Below are positions 7,423 through 15,027 of a DNA stretch of 17,332 bases, piece by piece. Under the pieces are notes generated by a model that ran no database searches, was not told the DNA's origin, and saw nothing but the letters and a program-made list of their open reading frames with translations. Position 1 is the stretch's first letter, and every line of letters starts with the position of its first letter. The stretch comes from JBBQXK01 sp038251625 (GTDB lineage: Bacteria > Pseudomonadota > Alphaproteobacteria > Rhodobacterales > Rhodobacteraceae). Position numbers and translations under genes: made by a program. The stretch spans positions 1-17,332 of the forward strand of contig JBBSBE010000084.1 in NCBI GenBank assembly GCA_038251625.1, given 5' to 3'.

Positions 7423-8022
7423 ATGTCCGACCTCGTCGCCAAGACCGCCATCGACCGCCGCCTCGCAGAAATCGTCGGCCCCGCCATTGAGGGGCTGGGG
7501 TTTGAGCTTGTGCGCATCCGCCTGATGGGTGGCAAGACGCGTACGCTGCAGATCATGGCCGACCGTCCCGATGGCGGGATCGAGGTGGATGATTGCGCGC
7601 TGATTTCGACCAACGTCTCGGCGATTCTCGATGTCGAGGATCCGGTCGAGGACAACTATATCCTGGAGGTCTCCTCCCCTGGCATCGACAGGCCTTTGAC
7701 ACGGCTCAAGGATTTTGATTTCTGGAAGGGCTGGGAAGCGCGCATCGAGACGACCGAGCTGATCGACGGCCGCCGCCGCTTCAAAGGCACGCTGGCGGGC
7801 ATCGAGGGCGACGAAGTGCTGATCGACCTTGAGGAAGGCGGCGAAACCGTCACCATCGGGCTGAAGTTCGAGTGGCTGAGCGATGCCAAGCTGATCCTGA
7901 CGGATGAGCTGATCTCCGAAATGCTGCGCCAGAAGAAGGCGCAGGAACCCGACCCAGAAAAATTCGACCAGATCGACGAAACCGAGGGCGACGACGAAGC
8001 CCCCGCCCCAACGCAACACTGA
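7423..8022 (+). CDS. rimP: ribosome maturation factor RimP
   Basis: This 199-aa cytosolic factor binds the free 30S subunit and helps its maturation. The N-terminal alpha/beta domain (about 1-85) contains GLGFELVRIRL and VDDCALISTNVSAILD. The junction carries the family hallmark SSPGIDRPL (84-92), followed by the Sm-like C-terminal barrel (about 95-165). The tail (from about 170) is acidic and longer than in E. coli RimP, as I recall for alphaproteobacteria. ATG 7423 has TGGAGGG six bases upstream. An in-frame ATG at 7378 would add MKRAVRPFLHFWRAG, but its ribosome site abuts the codon and the extra residues are encoded by the terminator hairpin, so it is unlikely. It is the first gene of rimP-nusA-ylxR-infB, 19 bp before nusA. 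Confidence 0.96.
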   Translation: MSDLVAKTAIDRRLAEIVGPAIEGLGFELVRIRLMGGKTRTLQIMADRPDGGIEVDDCALISTNVSAILDVEDPVEDNYILEVSSPGIDRPLTRLKDFDFWKGWEARIETTELIDGRRRFKGTLAGIEGDEVLIDLEEGGETVTIGLKFEWLSDAKLILTDELISEMLRQKKAQEPDPEKFDQIDETEGDDEAPAPTQH

Positions 8023-8041
8023 CCCAGCCCGGGAGCGACCG

Positions 8042-9652
8042 ATGGCCATTACATCCGCCAACCAGCTTGAGCTTCTCCAGACCGCCGAGGCGGTCGCGCG
8101 GGAAAAGATGATCGACCCCGGCCTCGTGATCGAGGCGATGGAGGAAAGCCTGGCCCGTGCCGCGAAGTCGCGCTACGGGTCGGAGCTGGATATCCGGGTC
8201 AAGATCGACCGCAAGACGGGCCGCGCCACGTTTGCCCGGGTGCGGACCGTGGTTGAGGAAGATCTTCTCGAAAACCACCACGCACAATTGACCGTCAAAC
8301 AGGCCGCCGCTTTCCTGCCCGATCCGCAGGTGGGGCAGGAAGTGATCGACGAAGTGCCGCCGGTTGACCTTGGCCGCATCGCTGCGCAATCGGCCAAGCA
8401 GGTGATCCTGCAGAAGGTGCGCGAGGCGGAACGCGACCGCCAGTTCGAGGAATTCAAGGACCGCAAGGGCACGATCATCAACGGTCAGGTCAAGCGCGAG
8501 GAATATGGCAACATCATCGTGGATATCGGCCGCGGCGAGGCGATCCTTCGCCGCAACGAAAAGATCGGCCGCGAAAGCTATCGCCCGAACGACCGTATCC
8601 GGTGCTACATCAAGGATGTACGGCGCGAAGCGCGGGGGCCACAGGTGTTCCTGAGCCGGACCGACCCGATGTTCATGGCCGAGCTTTTCAAGATGGAGGT
8701 GCCCGAAATCTATGACGGCATCATCGAGATCAAGGCTGTGGCCCGCGATCCCGGCAGCCGCGCCAAGATCGCCGTGATCAGCTATGACAACTCGATCGAT
8801 CCCGTGGGTGCCTGCGTCGGCATGCGCGGCAGCCGTGTGCAGGCGGTGGTGAACGAGCTTCAGGGCGAAAAGATCGACATCATCCCGTGGAACGCCGATA
8901 TCGCGACGTTCCTTGTGAATGCGCTGCAGCCGGCCGAAGTGTCCAAGGTCGTGTTTGACGAAGAGGGCGGCAAGATCGAGGTTGTGGTGCCGGATGAGCA
9001 GCTTTCTTTGGCCATCGGACGCCGCGGCCAGAACGTGCGGCTGGCAAGCCAGCTGACAGGCCTTGATATCGATATCATGACCGAAGCGGACGAAAGCGCC
9101 CGCCGTCAGGCCGAGTTTGCCGAACGCACGAAACTGTTCATGGATACCCTTGATATCGACGAGATGATGGCCCAGCTTCTGGTGGCCGAAGGGTTCACCA
9201 ACCTTGAGGAAGTTGCCTACATCGAGATTGACGAGCTTCTGAACATCGACGGGTTCGACGAAGGCACTGCGGCGGAACTGCAGACCCGCGCGCAGGAATA
9301 TCTGGACGAGCAGAACCGCAAGGCGCTGGAAACCGCGCGGGCGATGGGCGTGGATGACAGCCTTGTGAATTTCGAGGGGCTGACGCCCCAGATGCTGGAA
9401 GCGCTGGCGCATGACGGCATCAAGACGCTGGAAGACTTCGCAACCTGCGCCGACTGGGAGCTTGCGGGCGGCTGGACCACCGAGAACGGACAGCGCAAGA
9501 AGGATGAGGGCGTGCTCGAGAAGTTCGACATGAGCCTTGAGGAAGCACAGACGCTGGTGATGACGGCGCGGGTGATGCTGGGTTGGGTTGACCCGACCGA
9601 GCTGCACCCCGCACCGGAAGAAGAAGCGGCAGACGAGGAGGCCGAGGCCTGA
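8042..9652 (+). CDS. nusA: transcription termination/antitermination factor NusA
   Basis: This 536-aa protein binds RNA polymerase and nascent RNA and modulates pausing, termination and antitermination. The N-terminal RNAP-binding domain spans about 1-130. An S1 domain begins near 140 (GTIINGQVKREEYGNIIVDIG). Two KH domains follow, with GMRGSR (from 260) and GRRGQN (from 326). Two C-terminal helical AR-type repeats come next (about 365-425, TLDIDEMMAQLLVAEGF; about 443-515, LTPQMLEALAHDGI), as in proteobacterial NusA. The end is acidic (EEEAADEEAEA). The start ATG 8042 has GGGAG (8031-8035) six bases before it. It lies 20 bp upstream of the YlxR gene. Confidence 0.97.
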   Translation: MAITSANQLELLQTAEAVAREKMIDPGLVIEAMEESLARAAKSRYGSELDIRVKIDRKTGRATFARVRTVVEEDLLENHHAQLTVKQAAAFLPDPQVGQEVIDEVPPVDLGRIAAQSAKQVILQKVREAERDRQFEEFKDRKGTIINGQVKREEYGNIIVDIGRGEAILRRNEKIGRESYRPNDRIRCYIKDVRREARGPQVFLSRTDPMFMAELFKMEVPEIYDGIIEIKAVARDPGSRAKIAVISYDNSIDPVGACVGMRGSRVQAVVNELQGEKIDIIPWNADIATFLVNALQPAEVSKVVFDEEGGKIEVVVPDEQLSLAIGRRGQNVRLASQLTGLDIDIMTEADESARRQAEFAERTKLFMDTLDIDEMMAQLLVAEGFTNLEEVAYIEIDELLNIDGFDEGTAAELQTRAQEYLDEQNRKALETARAMGVDDSLVNFEGLTPQMLEALAHDGIKTLEDFATCADWELAGGWTTENGQRKKDEGVLEKFDMSLEEAQTLVMTARVMLGWVDPTELHPAPEEEAADEEAEA

Positions 9653-9672
9653 TCGCAGGCCCCGGATCCGGC

Positions 9673-10320
9673 ATGACGCGCGGCGGAAAGGAAGATCAGG
9701 CGGACGGCCCCGAACGGCGGTGCATCGTCACCGGTACCAGCGGGCCAAAGGCCGGGCTGATCCGCTTCGCGGTCGGGCCGGAGGGTGATCTGGTGCCCGA
9801 TATTCTGGGCCGCCTGCCGGGGCGTGGCATCTATGTCAGCGCCGACCGCGCGGCGCTGACAAAGGCCGCGACGAAGGGCCTGTTCGCCCGTGCCGCGCGG
9901 GCACCAGTGAAGGTGCCCGACGGGCTGGTGGACCTTTTGGAGGGTCAGCTTGTCCGGCGGGTGACGGACCTGATCAGCCTGGCCCGCAAGGCGGGCGATG
10001 CGGTGACGGGGTACGAGAAGGTGAAGGACTGGCTGGTGAAGGGAAAGGCACGCGTGCTGATCCAGGCCAGTGACGGGTCGGAACGCGGCAAGGCCAAGTT
10101 GCGCCCGCCTGAAGGAGAGGGCGGATTTATCGGCTGTCTGACGGCCGGGGAATTGGGTTTGTCCTTCGGGCGTGAACATGCAATACACGGCGCGCTTGCG
10201 GCTGGCGGACTCACATCGCGTGTTGTAGAGGAAGCGGCACGGCTTGCCGGGCTTCGGACTATGGACGCAGGCAAGCAGATCGGCGGCGAGACCGCCGGAA
10301 GGGATACGAAGACCACATGA
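9673..10320 (+). CDS. ylxR: YlxR (DUF448) - L7Ae-like fusion RNA-binding protein
   Basis: This 215-aa protein has an N-terminal YlxR domain (about 14-90), with RRCIVTGT and GRLPGRGIYVSADRAAL. It is joined to an L7Ae/L30e-like domain (about 95-195), with VTDLISLARKAGDAVTGYEKVKDWL and FGREHAIHGALAAGGL. Firmicutes encode these as separate neighbouring genes (ylxR and ylxQ) in the same nusA-infB operon; here they form one chain. Both domains are RNA-binding folds, so a role in ribosome assembly or translation is likely, but the target is unknown. ATG 9673 has only a weak ribosome site. The stop overlaps the infB start (ATGA, 10317-10320), indicating coupled translation. Confidence 0.93.
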   Translation: MTRGGKEDQADGPERRCIVTGTSGPKAGLIRFAVGPEGDLVPDILGRLPGRGIYVSADRAALTKAATKGLFARAARAPVKVPDGLVDLLEGQLVRRVTDLISLARKAGDAVTGYEKVKDWLVKGKARVLIQASDGSERGKAKLRPPEGEGGFIGCLTAGELGLSFGREHAIHGALAAGGLTSRVVEEAARLAGLRTMDAGKQIGGETAGRDTKTT

Positions 10321-12848
10321 GCGATACGGACGGCAAGAAACCACTCGGCCTTGGCGGCGGCGCAGCCCCGCGTCCCGGACAGGTGAAGCAAAGCTTCAGC
10401 CATGGCCGGACGAAAAGTGTCGTGGTGGAAACCAAGCGCAAGCGCGTTGTGGTTCCTGTGACCAAACCCGGTGCGCCGGGATCGGGCGCCGCGATTACAT
10501 CTGCACCACATCTGGGCGATCCGTCCAAGCGCCCCGCAGGCATTTCCGACGCCGAGATGGAACGGCGCCTGTCTGCCCTGCGCGCCGCAAGGGCGCGCGA
10601 GGCCGATGATGCCGTGCGCCGCGCCGAGGATGAGAAAGCCCGCGAGGAAGAGCGCCAGCGCAAGCGTGACGAGATCGAAGCCAAGGAACGCGAGGACCGC
10701 GAGCGTGAAGAGGCGCTGAAGGCCAAGGCCGACGAAGAGGCCCGCGTGAAGGCAGAGGCCGACGCAACCGCCAAGCGTGCGGAAGACGCCAAGAACGCGC
10801 CTGCACCCGCCGCAGCAGCGCCTGCCGCCGACGACGCACGCTCGACCACCGCGAAGCCGGGCCTCAGCCCGCGCAAGACCGACCGCGAGCGCGACGACCG
10901 GGGTGGCGCTGACCGCGACCGCAATGCCAAGGCACGCGCCGATGAAGGCCGCCGCACCGGAAAGCTGACCCTGAACGAGGCGCTTGCGGGCGAAGGCGGG
11001 CGTACGCGCAGCCTGGCCGCGATGAAGCGCAAGCAGGAAAAGGCCCGCGCCAAAGCGCTTGGGCTTGGCCAGAAGGCCGAAAAGCAGGTGCGCGACGTGC
11101 AGCTGCCCGAGACCATCGTGATTTCGGAACTTGCCAACCGGATGGCCGAACGTGGCGCCGACGTGGTGAAATCGCTCATGAAAATGGGCATGATGGTCAC
11201 CATGAACGAGGCTATCGATGCCGATACCGCCGAACTGGTGATCGAGGAGTTCGGCCACCGCGCCGTCCGCGTGTCGGATGCCGACGTCGAACAGGTGATC
11301 GACACTGTGAAGGACAAGGAAGAAAGCCTGCGCACCCGTCCCCCGATCGTCACGATCATGGGGCACGTGGACCACGGCAAGACGTCGCTGCTGGATGCCA
11401 TCCGCAAGACCAGCGTCGTGTCAGGCGAAGCGGGCGGGATTACCCAGCATATCGGTGCCTATCAGGTGACAACCGAAAACGGCGCGGTGCTGACGTTCCT
11501 CGATACGCCCGGCCACGCAGCCTTTACCTCGATGCGCGCACGTGGGGCGCAGGTGACGGATATCGTGGTACTGGTGGTGGCTGCCGATGACGCGGTCATG
11601 CCGCAGACGATCGAGGCGATAAACCACGCCAAGGCCGCCAAGGTGCCGATGATCATCGCGATCAACAAGATGGACAAGCCATCGGCCAATCCACAGAAGG
11701 TGCGCACAAGCCTTCTGCAGCACGAGGTGGTGGTGGAAGCCATGTCCGGCGACGTGCAGGACGTGGAAGTGTCTGCCGTGACCGGCAAGGGCCTTGATAC
11801 CCTGCTGGAAGCCATCGCGCTGCAGGCCGAGATTCTGGAACTGAAAGCCAACCCCGACCGTCAGGCGCAGGGCGCGGTGATCGAAGCCAAGCTCGATGTG
11901 GGCCGCGGGCCGGTGGCCACCGTTCTGGTGCAGCACGGCACGCTGAAGCGCGGCGATATCTTCGTCGTTGGCGAACAGTGGGGCAAGGTGCGCGCGCTGA
12001 TCAACGATCAGGGCGAGCGCATCGAAGAGGCCGGGCCCTCGGTTCCGGTCGAGGTGCTGGGCCTCAGCGGCACGCCCGAGGCTGGTGACACGCTGAACGT
12101 GGTATCCACCGAGGCGCAGGCGCGCGAGATCGCCGACTACCGCGACAAGGCAGCGCGCGACAAGCGTGCGGCGGCGGGAGCGGCGACCACGCTGGAACAG
12201 CTGATGGCCAAGGCCAAGGCCGACAAGTCCGTGGCAGAGTTGCCGATTCTGGTGAAGGCCGATGTGCAGGGGTCTGCCGAGGCCATCGTGCAGGCGATGG
12301 AGAAGATCGGTAACGATGAGGTGCGCGTGCGCGTTCTGCATTCGGGCGTCGGCGCCATCACCGATTCGGATGTGGGCCTTGCGGAAGCGAGCGGCGCGCC
12401 GATCATCGGGTTCAACGTGCGGGCCAATGCCAGTGCCCGGACAAGCGCCCAGCAAAAGGGTGTGGAGCTGCGCTATTATTCGATCATCTACGATCTGGTC
12501 GACGATATCAAAGCTGCCGCCTCTGGCCTGCTGAAGGCCGAAGTGCGCGAAACTTTCATCGGCTACGCGCAGATCAAAGAGGTGTTCAAGGTGTCCAACG
12601 TCGGCAAGGTGGCCGGGTGTCTGGTCACCGAAGGCGTGGCGCGACGTTCGGCGGGCGTACGCCTGCTGCGCGACAACGTGGTGATCCATGAAGGCACGCT
12701 GAAGACGCTGAAGCGCTACAAGGACGAGGTGAAGGAAGTCATCTCGGGCCAGGAATGCGGGATGGCGTTCGAAAATTACGAAGACGTCCGCGAAGGCGAC
12801 GTGATCGAGATCTTCGAGCGTGAGGAAATCCAGCGCACGCTGAGCTGA
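10317..12848 (+). CDS. infB: translation initiation factor IF-2
   Basis: This 843-aa GTPase delivers initiator tRNA to the 30S subunit and promotes subunit joining. Residues 1-260 form a long charged linker rich in Lys, Arg, Glu and Ala (EEERQRKRDEIEAKEREDR), starting with the alphaproteobacterial SDTDGKKPLGLGG. An IF2_N subdomain begins near 263 (ETIVISELANRMAERG). The GTPase domain shows G1 GHVDHGKT (349-356), G2 GGITQHIGA, G3 DTPGH (396-400), G4 NKMDK (450-454) and a G5-like VSAVTGKG. Domains II, III and IV follow, ending VIEIFEREEIQRTLS, the usual C-terminus. ATG 10317 overlaps the YlxR stop by 4 bp, with GGAAGGGA about 12 bases upstream. A strong terminator lies 19 bp after the stop. Confidence 0.97.
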   Translation: MSDTDGKKPLGLGGGAAPRPGQVKQSFSHGRTKSVVVETKRKRVVVPVTKPGAPGSGAAITSAPHLGDPSKRPAGISDAEMERRLSALRAARAREADDAVRRAEDEKAREEERQRKRDEIEAKEREDREREEALKAKADEEARVKAEADATAKRAEDAKNAPAPAAAAPAADDARSTTAKPGLSPRKTDRERDDRGGADRDRNAKARADEGRRTGKLTLNEALAGEGGRTRSLAAMKRKQEKARAKALGLGQKAEKQVRDVQLPETIVISELANRMAERGADVVKSLMKMGMMVTMNEAIDADTAELVIEEFGHRAVRVSDADVEQVIDTVKDKEESLRTRPPIVTIMGHVDHGKTSLLDAIRKTSVVSGEAGGITQHIGAYQVTTENGAVLTFLDTPGHAAFTSMRARGAQVTDIVVLVVAADDAVMPQTIEAINHAKAAKVPMIIAINKMDKPSANPQKVRTSLLQHEVVVEAMSGDVQDVEVSAVTGKGLDTLLEAIALQAEILELKANPDRQAQGAVIEAKLDVGRGPVATVLVQHGTLKRGDIFVVGEQWGKVRALINDQGERIEEAGPSVPVEVLGLSGTPEAGDTLNVVSTEAQAREIADYRDKAARDKRAAAGAATTLEQLMAKAKADKSVAELPILVKADVQGSAEAIVQAMEKIGNDEVRVRVLHSGVGAITDSDVGLAEASGAPIIGFNVRANASARTSAQQKGVELRYYSIIYDLVDDIKAAASGLLKAEVRETFIGYAQIKEVFKVSNVGKVAGCLVTEGVARRSAGVRLLRDNVVIHEGTLKTLKRYKDEVKEVISGQECGMAFENYEDVREGDVIEIFEREEIQRTLS

Positions 12849-12867
12849 CCAGCTACGCGACAAACAG

Positions 12868-12897
12868 AAAAGGCCGGGCATGACGCCCGGCCTTTTT
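12868..12897. terminator. bidirectional intrinsic terminator after infB
   Basis: AAAAGGCCGGGC (12868-12879) pairs over 12 bp with GCCCGGCCTTTT (12885-12896) around loop ATGAC, and ends in five T on the plus strand and four T on the minus strand. It stands between convergent infB and the 54-aa gene and should terminate both. Confidence 0.93.
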
Positions 12898-12915
12898 CAA
12901 TTCGCGGCCTGAGTG

Positions 12916-13080
12916 TCAGGCCGACAATGCGGCCGTTGACGTGGCTTGCCGCGCACCCGTGACCGGAAAACCCACGAAGGTGCGATCATCGACCTTCACC
13001 ATCACCTTACCATCCGCCATTTGGCCAACAACGATGCCCTGAACCGAAACACAACTTCCCAACGTGATCGTCCGCAACAT
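12916..13080 (-). CDS. 54-aa conserved-looking small protein, unknown function
   Basis: The product starts MLRTITLGSCVSVQG and continues with alternating hydrophobic strands (GKVMVKVDDRTFVGFPV), then an Ala/Thr-rich end. There is no signal peptide or membrane helix, and the pattern suggests a small beta-barrel-like fold. ATG 13080 has GGGGGAGAG about seven bases upstream. Longer in-frame starts at 13110 and 13158 lie in AT-rich promoter-like DNA and lack a ribosome site, so they are rejected. I recall similar short proteins (MLRTIT...GSCV.VQG) in other Rhodobacterales but know no function. It has its own candidate promoter and the infB terminator behind it, which supports a real gene. Confidence 0.72.
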   Translation of the reverse strand: MLRTITLGSCVSVQGIVVGQMADGKVMVKVDDRTFVGFPVTGARQATSTAALSA

Positions 13081-13106
13081 CGTGTTCTCTCCCCCGAACT
13101 CACCCG

Positions 13107-13175
13107 ACATAAAATTACCGTATTGTTTCCATATTTCTATCAAGAAAATGTTAATCACGCAAAAAATTTTAGCGG
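13107..13175. other. AT-rich island upstream of the 54-aa gene
   Basis: Only 19 of 69 bases are G or C (about 28 percent by hand count), in a window where most DNA is well over 60 percent. It contains A6 and T4 tracts (AAAAAATTTT, 13161-13170). It separates mutT from the 54-aa gene and probably holds the promoter. On the minus strand the T6 run just behind a short GCGG/CCGC pairing could also help end mutT transcripts. Confidence 0.6.
13114..13143 (-). promoter_or_regulatory. candidate promoter of the 54-aa gene
   Basis: On the minus strand TTGATA (13143-13138, five of six to TTGACA) and GGTAAT (13119-13114, four of six to TATAAT) are separated by 18 bp. This would give a 5' leader of about 27 nt carrying the ribosome site. 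A second option is TTGCGT (13162-13157) with TAGAAA (13139-13134) and a 17-bp spacer. Confidence 0.42.
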
Positions 13176-13188
13176 TCCGCGAACTTCG

Positions 13189-13587
13189 TCACAGCCAATC
13201 GCGCAAAATCGGCAAAAGTGGCAGGTCGGCGGGGGGCATCGGATAGTCGCGCAACCGCTCGGGCGCGACCCAGGCAAGGCGCTGCCCTTCCCGGGGGGTG
13301 ACGATCCCTTCCCATTTGCGACAGGCAAAGAGAGGCATCAGAAGATGAAACCCGTCATAGCTGTGGCTGGCGAACGTCAGCGGCGCGAGGCAGCTTTGCC
13401 ATGTTTCGATCCCCAGTTCCTCTTGCAATTCGCGGATCAGGGCGACCTCGGGCGTCTCGCCCGGTTCGACCTTGCCGCCGGGAAATTCCCACAACCCTGC
13501 CAGTGACTTACCGGCCGGGCGTTCAGCCAGAAGAACGCGGCCATCCACGTCTATCAAGGCAACGGCGGACACAAGCAGCAGCTTCAC
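13189..13587 (-). CDS. mutT: MutT, 8-oxo-dGTP diphosphatase (Nudix)
   Basis: This 132-aa enzyme hydrolyses oxidised guanine nucleotides such as 8-oxo-dGTP to the monophosphate, keeping them out of DNA. The Nudix box is complete: G38 (GKVEPGE), then RELQEELGI at 52-60, with the metal-binding glutamates present. AGLWEFPGGK before it and WVAPERLRDYPMPPADLPLLP at the end are typical of MutT rather than other Nudix enzymes. GTG 13587 is preferred: it gives the usual VKLLLVSAVAL start and has GGAAGGGA upstream. ATG 13605 would add six residues but has no ribosome site. It follows argJ by 71 bp on the same strand and is probably in one unit with the PPIase and argJ. Confidence 0.93.
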   Translation of the reverse strand: MKLLLVSAVALIDVDGRVLLAERPAGKSLAGLWEFPGGKVEPGETPEVALIRELQEELGIETWQSCLAPLTFASHSYDGFHLLMPLFACRKWEGIVTPREGQRLAWVAPERLRDYPMPPADLPLLPILRDWL

Positions 13588-13658
13588 GGGTAGGTCCCTT
13601 CCCATGGAAGGCCCCGGGGGTTTCCACCCGCCGGACCCACCATGCGCAGACGCCAGAA

Positions 13659-15008
13659 TCAGGATCGATAGTCGGCGTTGATGTCGATGTAGCGGTGGGT
13701 CAGGTCGCAGGTCCAGACGGTACGGGCGGCGGCACCAAGGCCCATATCGACACCGATCACAAGGTCCGACTGCTTCATGTATGCCGCACCGTCCTCTTCC
13801 CGATAGTCCGGGTTCCGCCAGCCGTTTGCGGCAACCAGCAGGTCGCCAAAGCGGATCGACAGGCGGTCACGGTCTGCCTCGGCACCCGATTTCCCGATGG
13901 CGGCGACGATTCGCCCCCAGTTCGGGTCTTGCCCGGCGATGGCGGTCTTGACCAAGGGCGAGTTCGCGATGGCCATCGCCGCCTTGTGGGCATCGGCGGC
14001 GGAGGCAGCGCCAGTGACGCGGACTTCCACAAATTTCGTGGCGCCCTCACCGTCGCGGATCACCTGATGTGCAAGGCTCATCATCACCTCGCGCAAGCCC
14101 CGCTCGAACGCGGCCAGCGGGCCACGGCCCTTGACGTCGGGGCCCTGCCCCGTGGCGCAAAGCAAAAGCGCGTCAGAGGTAGAGGTGTCGCTGTCCACCG
14201 TGATGGCGTTGAACGTGTCATCCACTTGGCGCGAAAGGATTTTCTGCATCGCAGGTGCAGCGATGCGAGCATCGGTGAAGATATAGACCAGCATCGTCGC
14301 CATGTCGGGCGCAATCATCCCCGATCCCTTGGCTATGCCCGCGATCCGGACCGGTCCGCCCTCCGTCTCGACGGTGACAGAGGCGCCCTTGGGAAAGGTA
14401 TCGGTGGTCATGATGGCTTCTGCTGCCATGTCGATGCCACCTTCGGCCAATGCGGCAACAAGGTCGGGCAGTTTGGCGGTAATGCGGTCATGCGGCAAAG
14501 GCTCGCCGATCACACCGGTGGATGAGGTGAACACGCGCGAGGGCGGCACACCAGTCGCCTCTGCCGTAGCGGCACAGATCGCGGCAACCGAGGCATCGCC
14601 GACTTTGCCGGTAAAGGCGTTCGAATTGCCCGAATTCACCACGATCACGGCCCCGGCATCCGGCGGCACCTTCATCGCCAGCTTGGCCTGACAATCCCGC
14701 ACGCAAGCCGCGCGGGTGGTGGATCGGGTGAAAACCCCCGCGATGGCTGTGCCTGGGGCAAGGCGGACAAGCATCACGTCGCGCCGGTTCTGATACCTGA
14801 CCCCGGCCTCGACCGCGGCGAATTCCGCCCCTGCGATCCACGGCAGGGCAGGAAAGCCGCCGGGCGGGGCCAAGGGCGAGACGGGTTTGGCCGGCTTGAC
14901 ACCCGGCAGCACCATCGATGCTGCCGGCGCTTCGGCGATGTCCTTGACCGCCCGGCCCAACTTTTTCTTCAGCGACTTGGCCTTGGCCTTCCAGTCGGTC
15001 TTGCCCAT
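13659..15008 (-). CDS. argJ: ArgJ, glutamate N-acetyltransferase / amino-acid N-acetyltransferase
   Basis: This 449-aa enzyme belongs to the acetyl-cycle arginine pathway. It moves acetyl from N-acetylornithine to glutamate and may also use acetyl-CoA. The precursor cuts itself between Ala237 and Thr238 in KGSGMIAPDMATML, making Thr238 the nucleophile. Other hallmarks are GVFTRSTTRAACV, VVNSGNSNAFTG, TSSTGVIGEPL, DSDTSTSDALLL, RDGEGATKF and the end THRYIDINADYRS. About 50 residues precede the conserved GVRY start, including a lysine-rich, helical stretch (KAKAKSLKKKLGRAVKD), so the chain is longer than the usual 400-410 aa. ATG 15008 has GGGAG eight bases upstream and lies 19 bp behind the PPIase gene, implying one transcript. 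Confidence 0.95.
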   Translation of the reverse strand: MGKTDWKAKAKSLKKKLGRAVKDIAEAPAASMVLPGVKPAKPVSPLAPPGGFPALPWIAGAEFAAVEAGVRYQNRRDVMLVRLAPGTAIAGVFTRSTTRAACVRDCQAKLAMKVPPDAGAVIVVNSGNSNAFTGKVGDASVAAICAATAEATGVPPSRVFTSSTGVIGEPLPHDRITAKLPDLVAALAEGGIDMAAEAIMTTDTFPKGASVTVETEGGPVRIAGIAKGSGMIAPDMATMLVYIFTDARIAAPAMQKILSRQVDDTFNAITVDSDTSTSDALLLCATGQGPDVKGRGPLAAFERGLREVMMSLAHQVIRDGEGATKFVEVRVTGAASAADAHKAAMAIANSPLVKTAIAGQDPNWGRIVAAIGKSGAEADRDRLSIRFGDLLVAANGWRNPDYREEDGAAYMKQSDLVIGVDMGLGAAARTVWTCDLTHRYIDINADYRS

Positions 15009-15027
15009 CCCTGCCGCTCCCTGCGCC

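Noticed and set aside
9579..9600. GGTTGGGTTGACCCGACC inside nusA looks like another REP-type palindrome
   Set aside because: It lacks the GTAG head and codes for a normal NusA segment (GWVDPTE); resemblance is due to codon choice.
7850..9607. Very long open frame on the minus strand opposite nusA
   Set aside because: It is antisense to an unambiguous NusA; in GC-rich DNA the opposite frame is often open. Its translation is His/Leu/Arg-rich with no domain and no ribosome site. Similar antisense frames opposite the phytase-like gene (3271-4707), infB (11421-12881) and secA (16037-17332) are rejected for the same reason.
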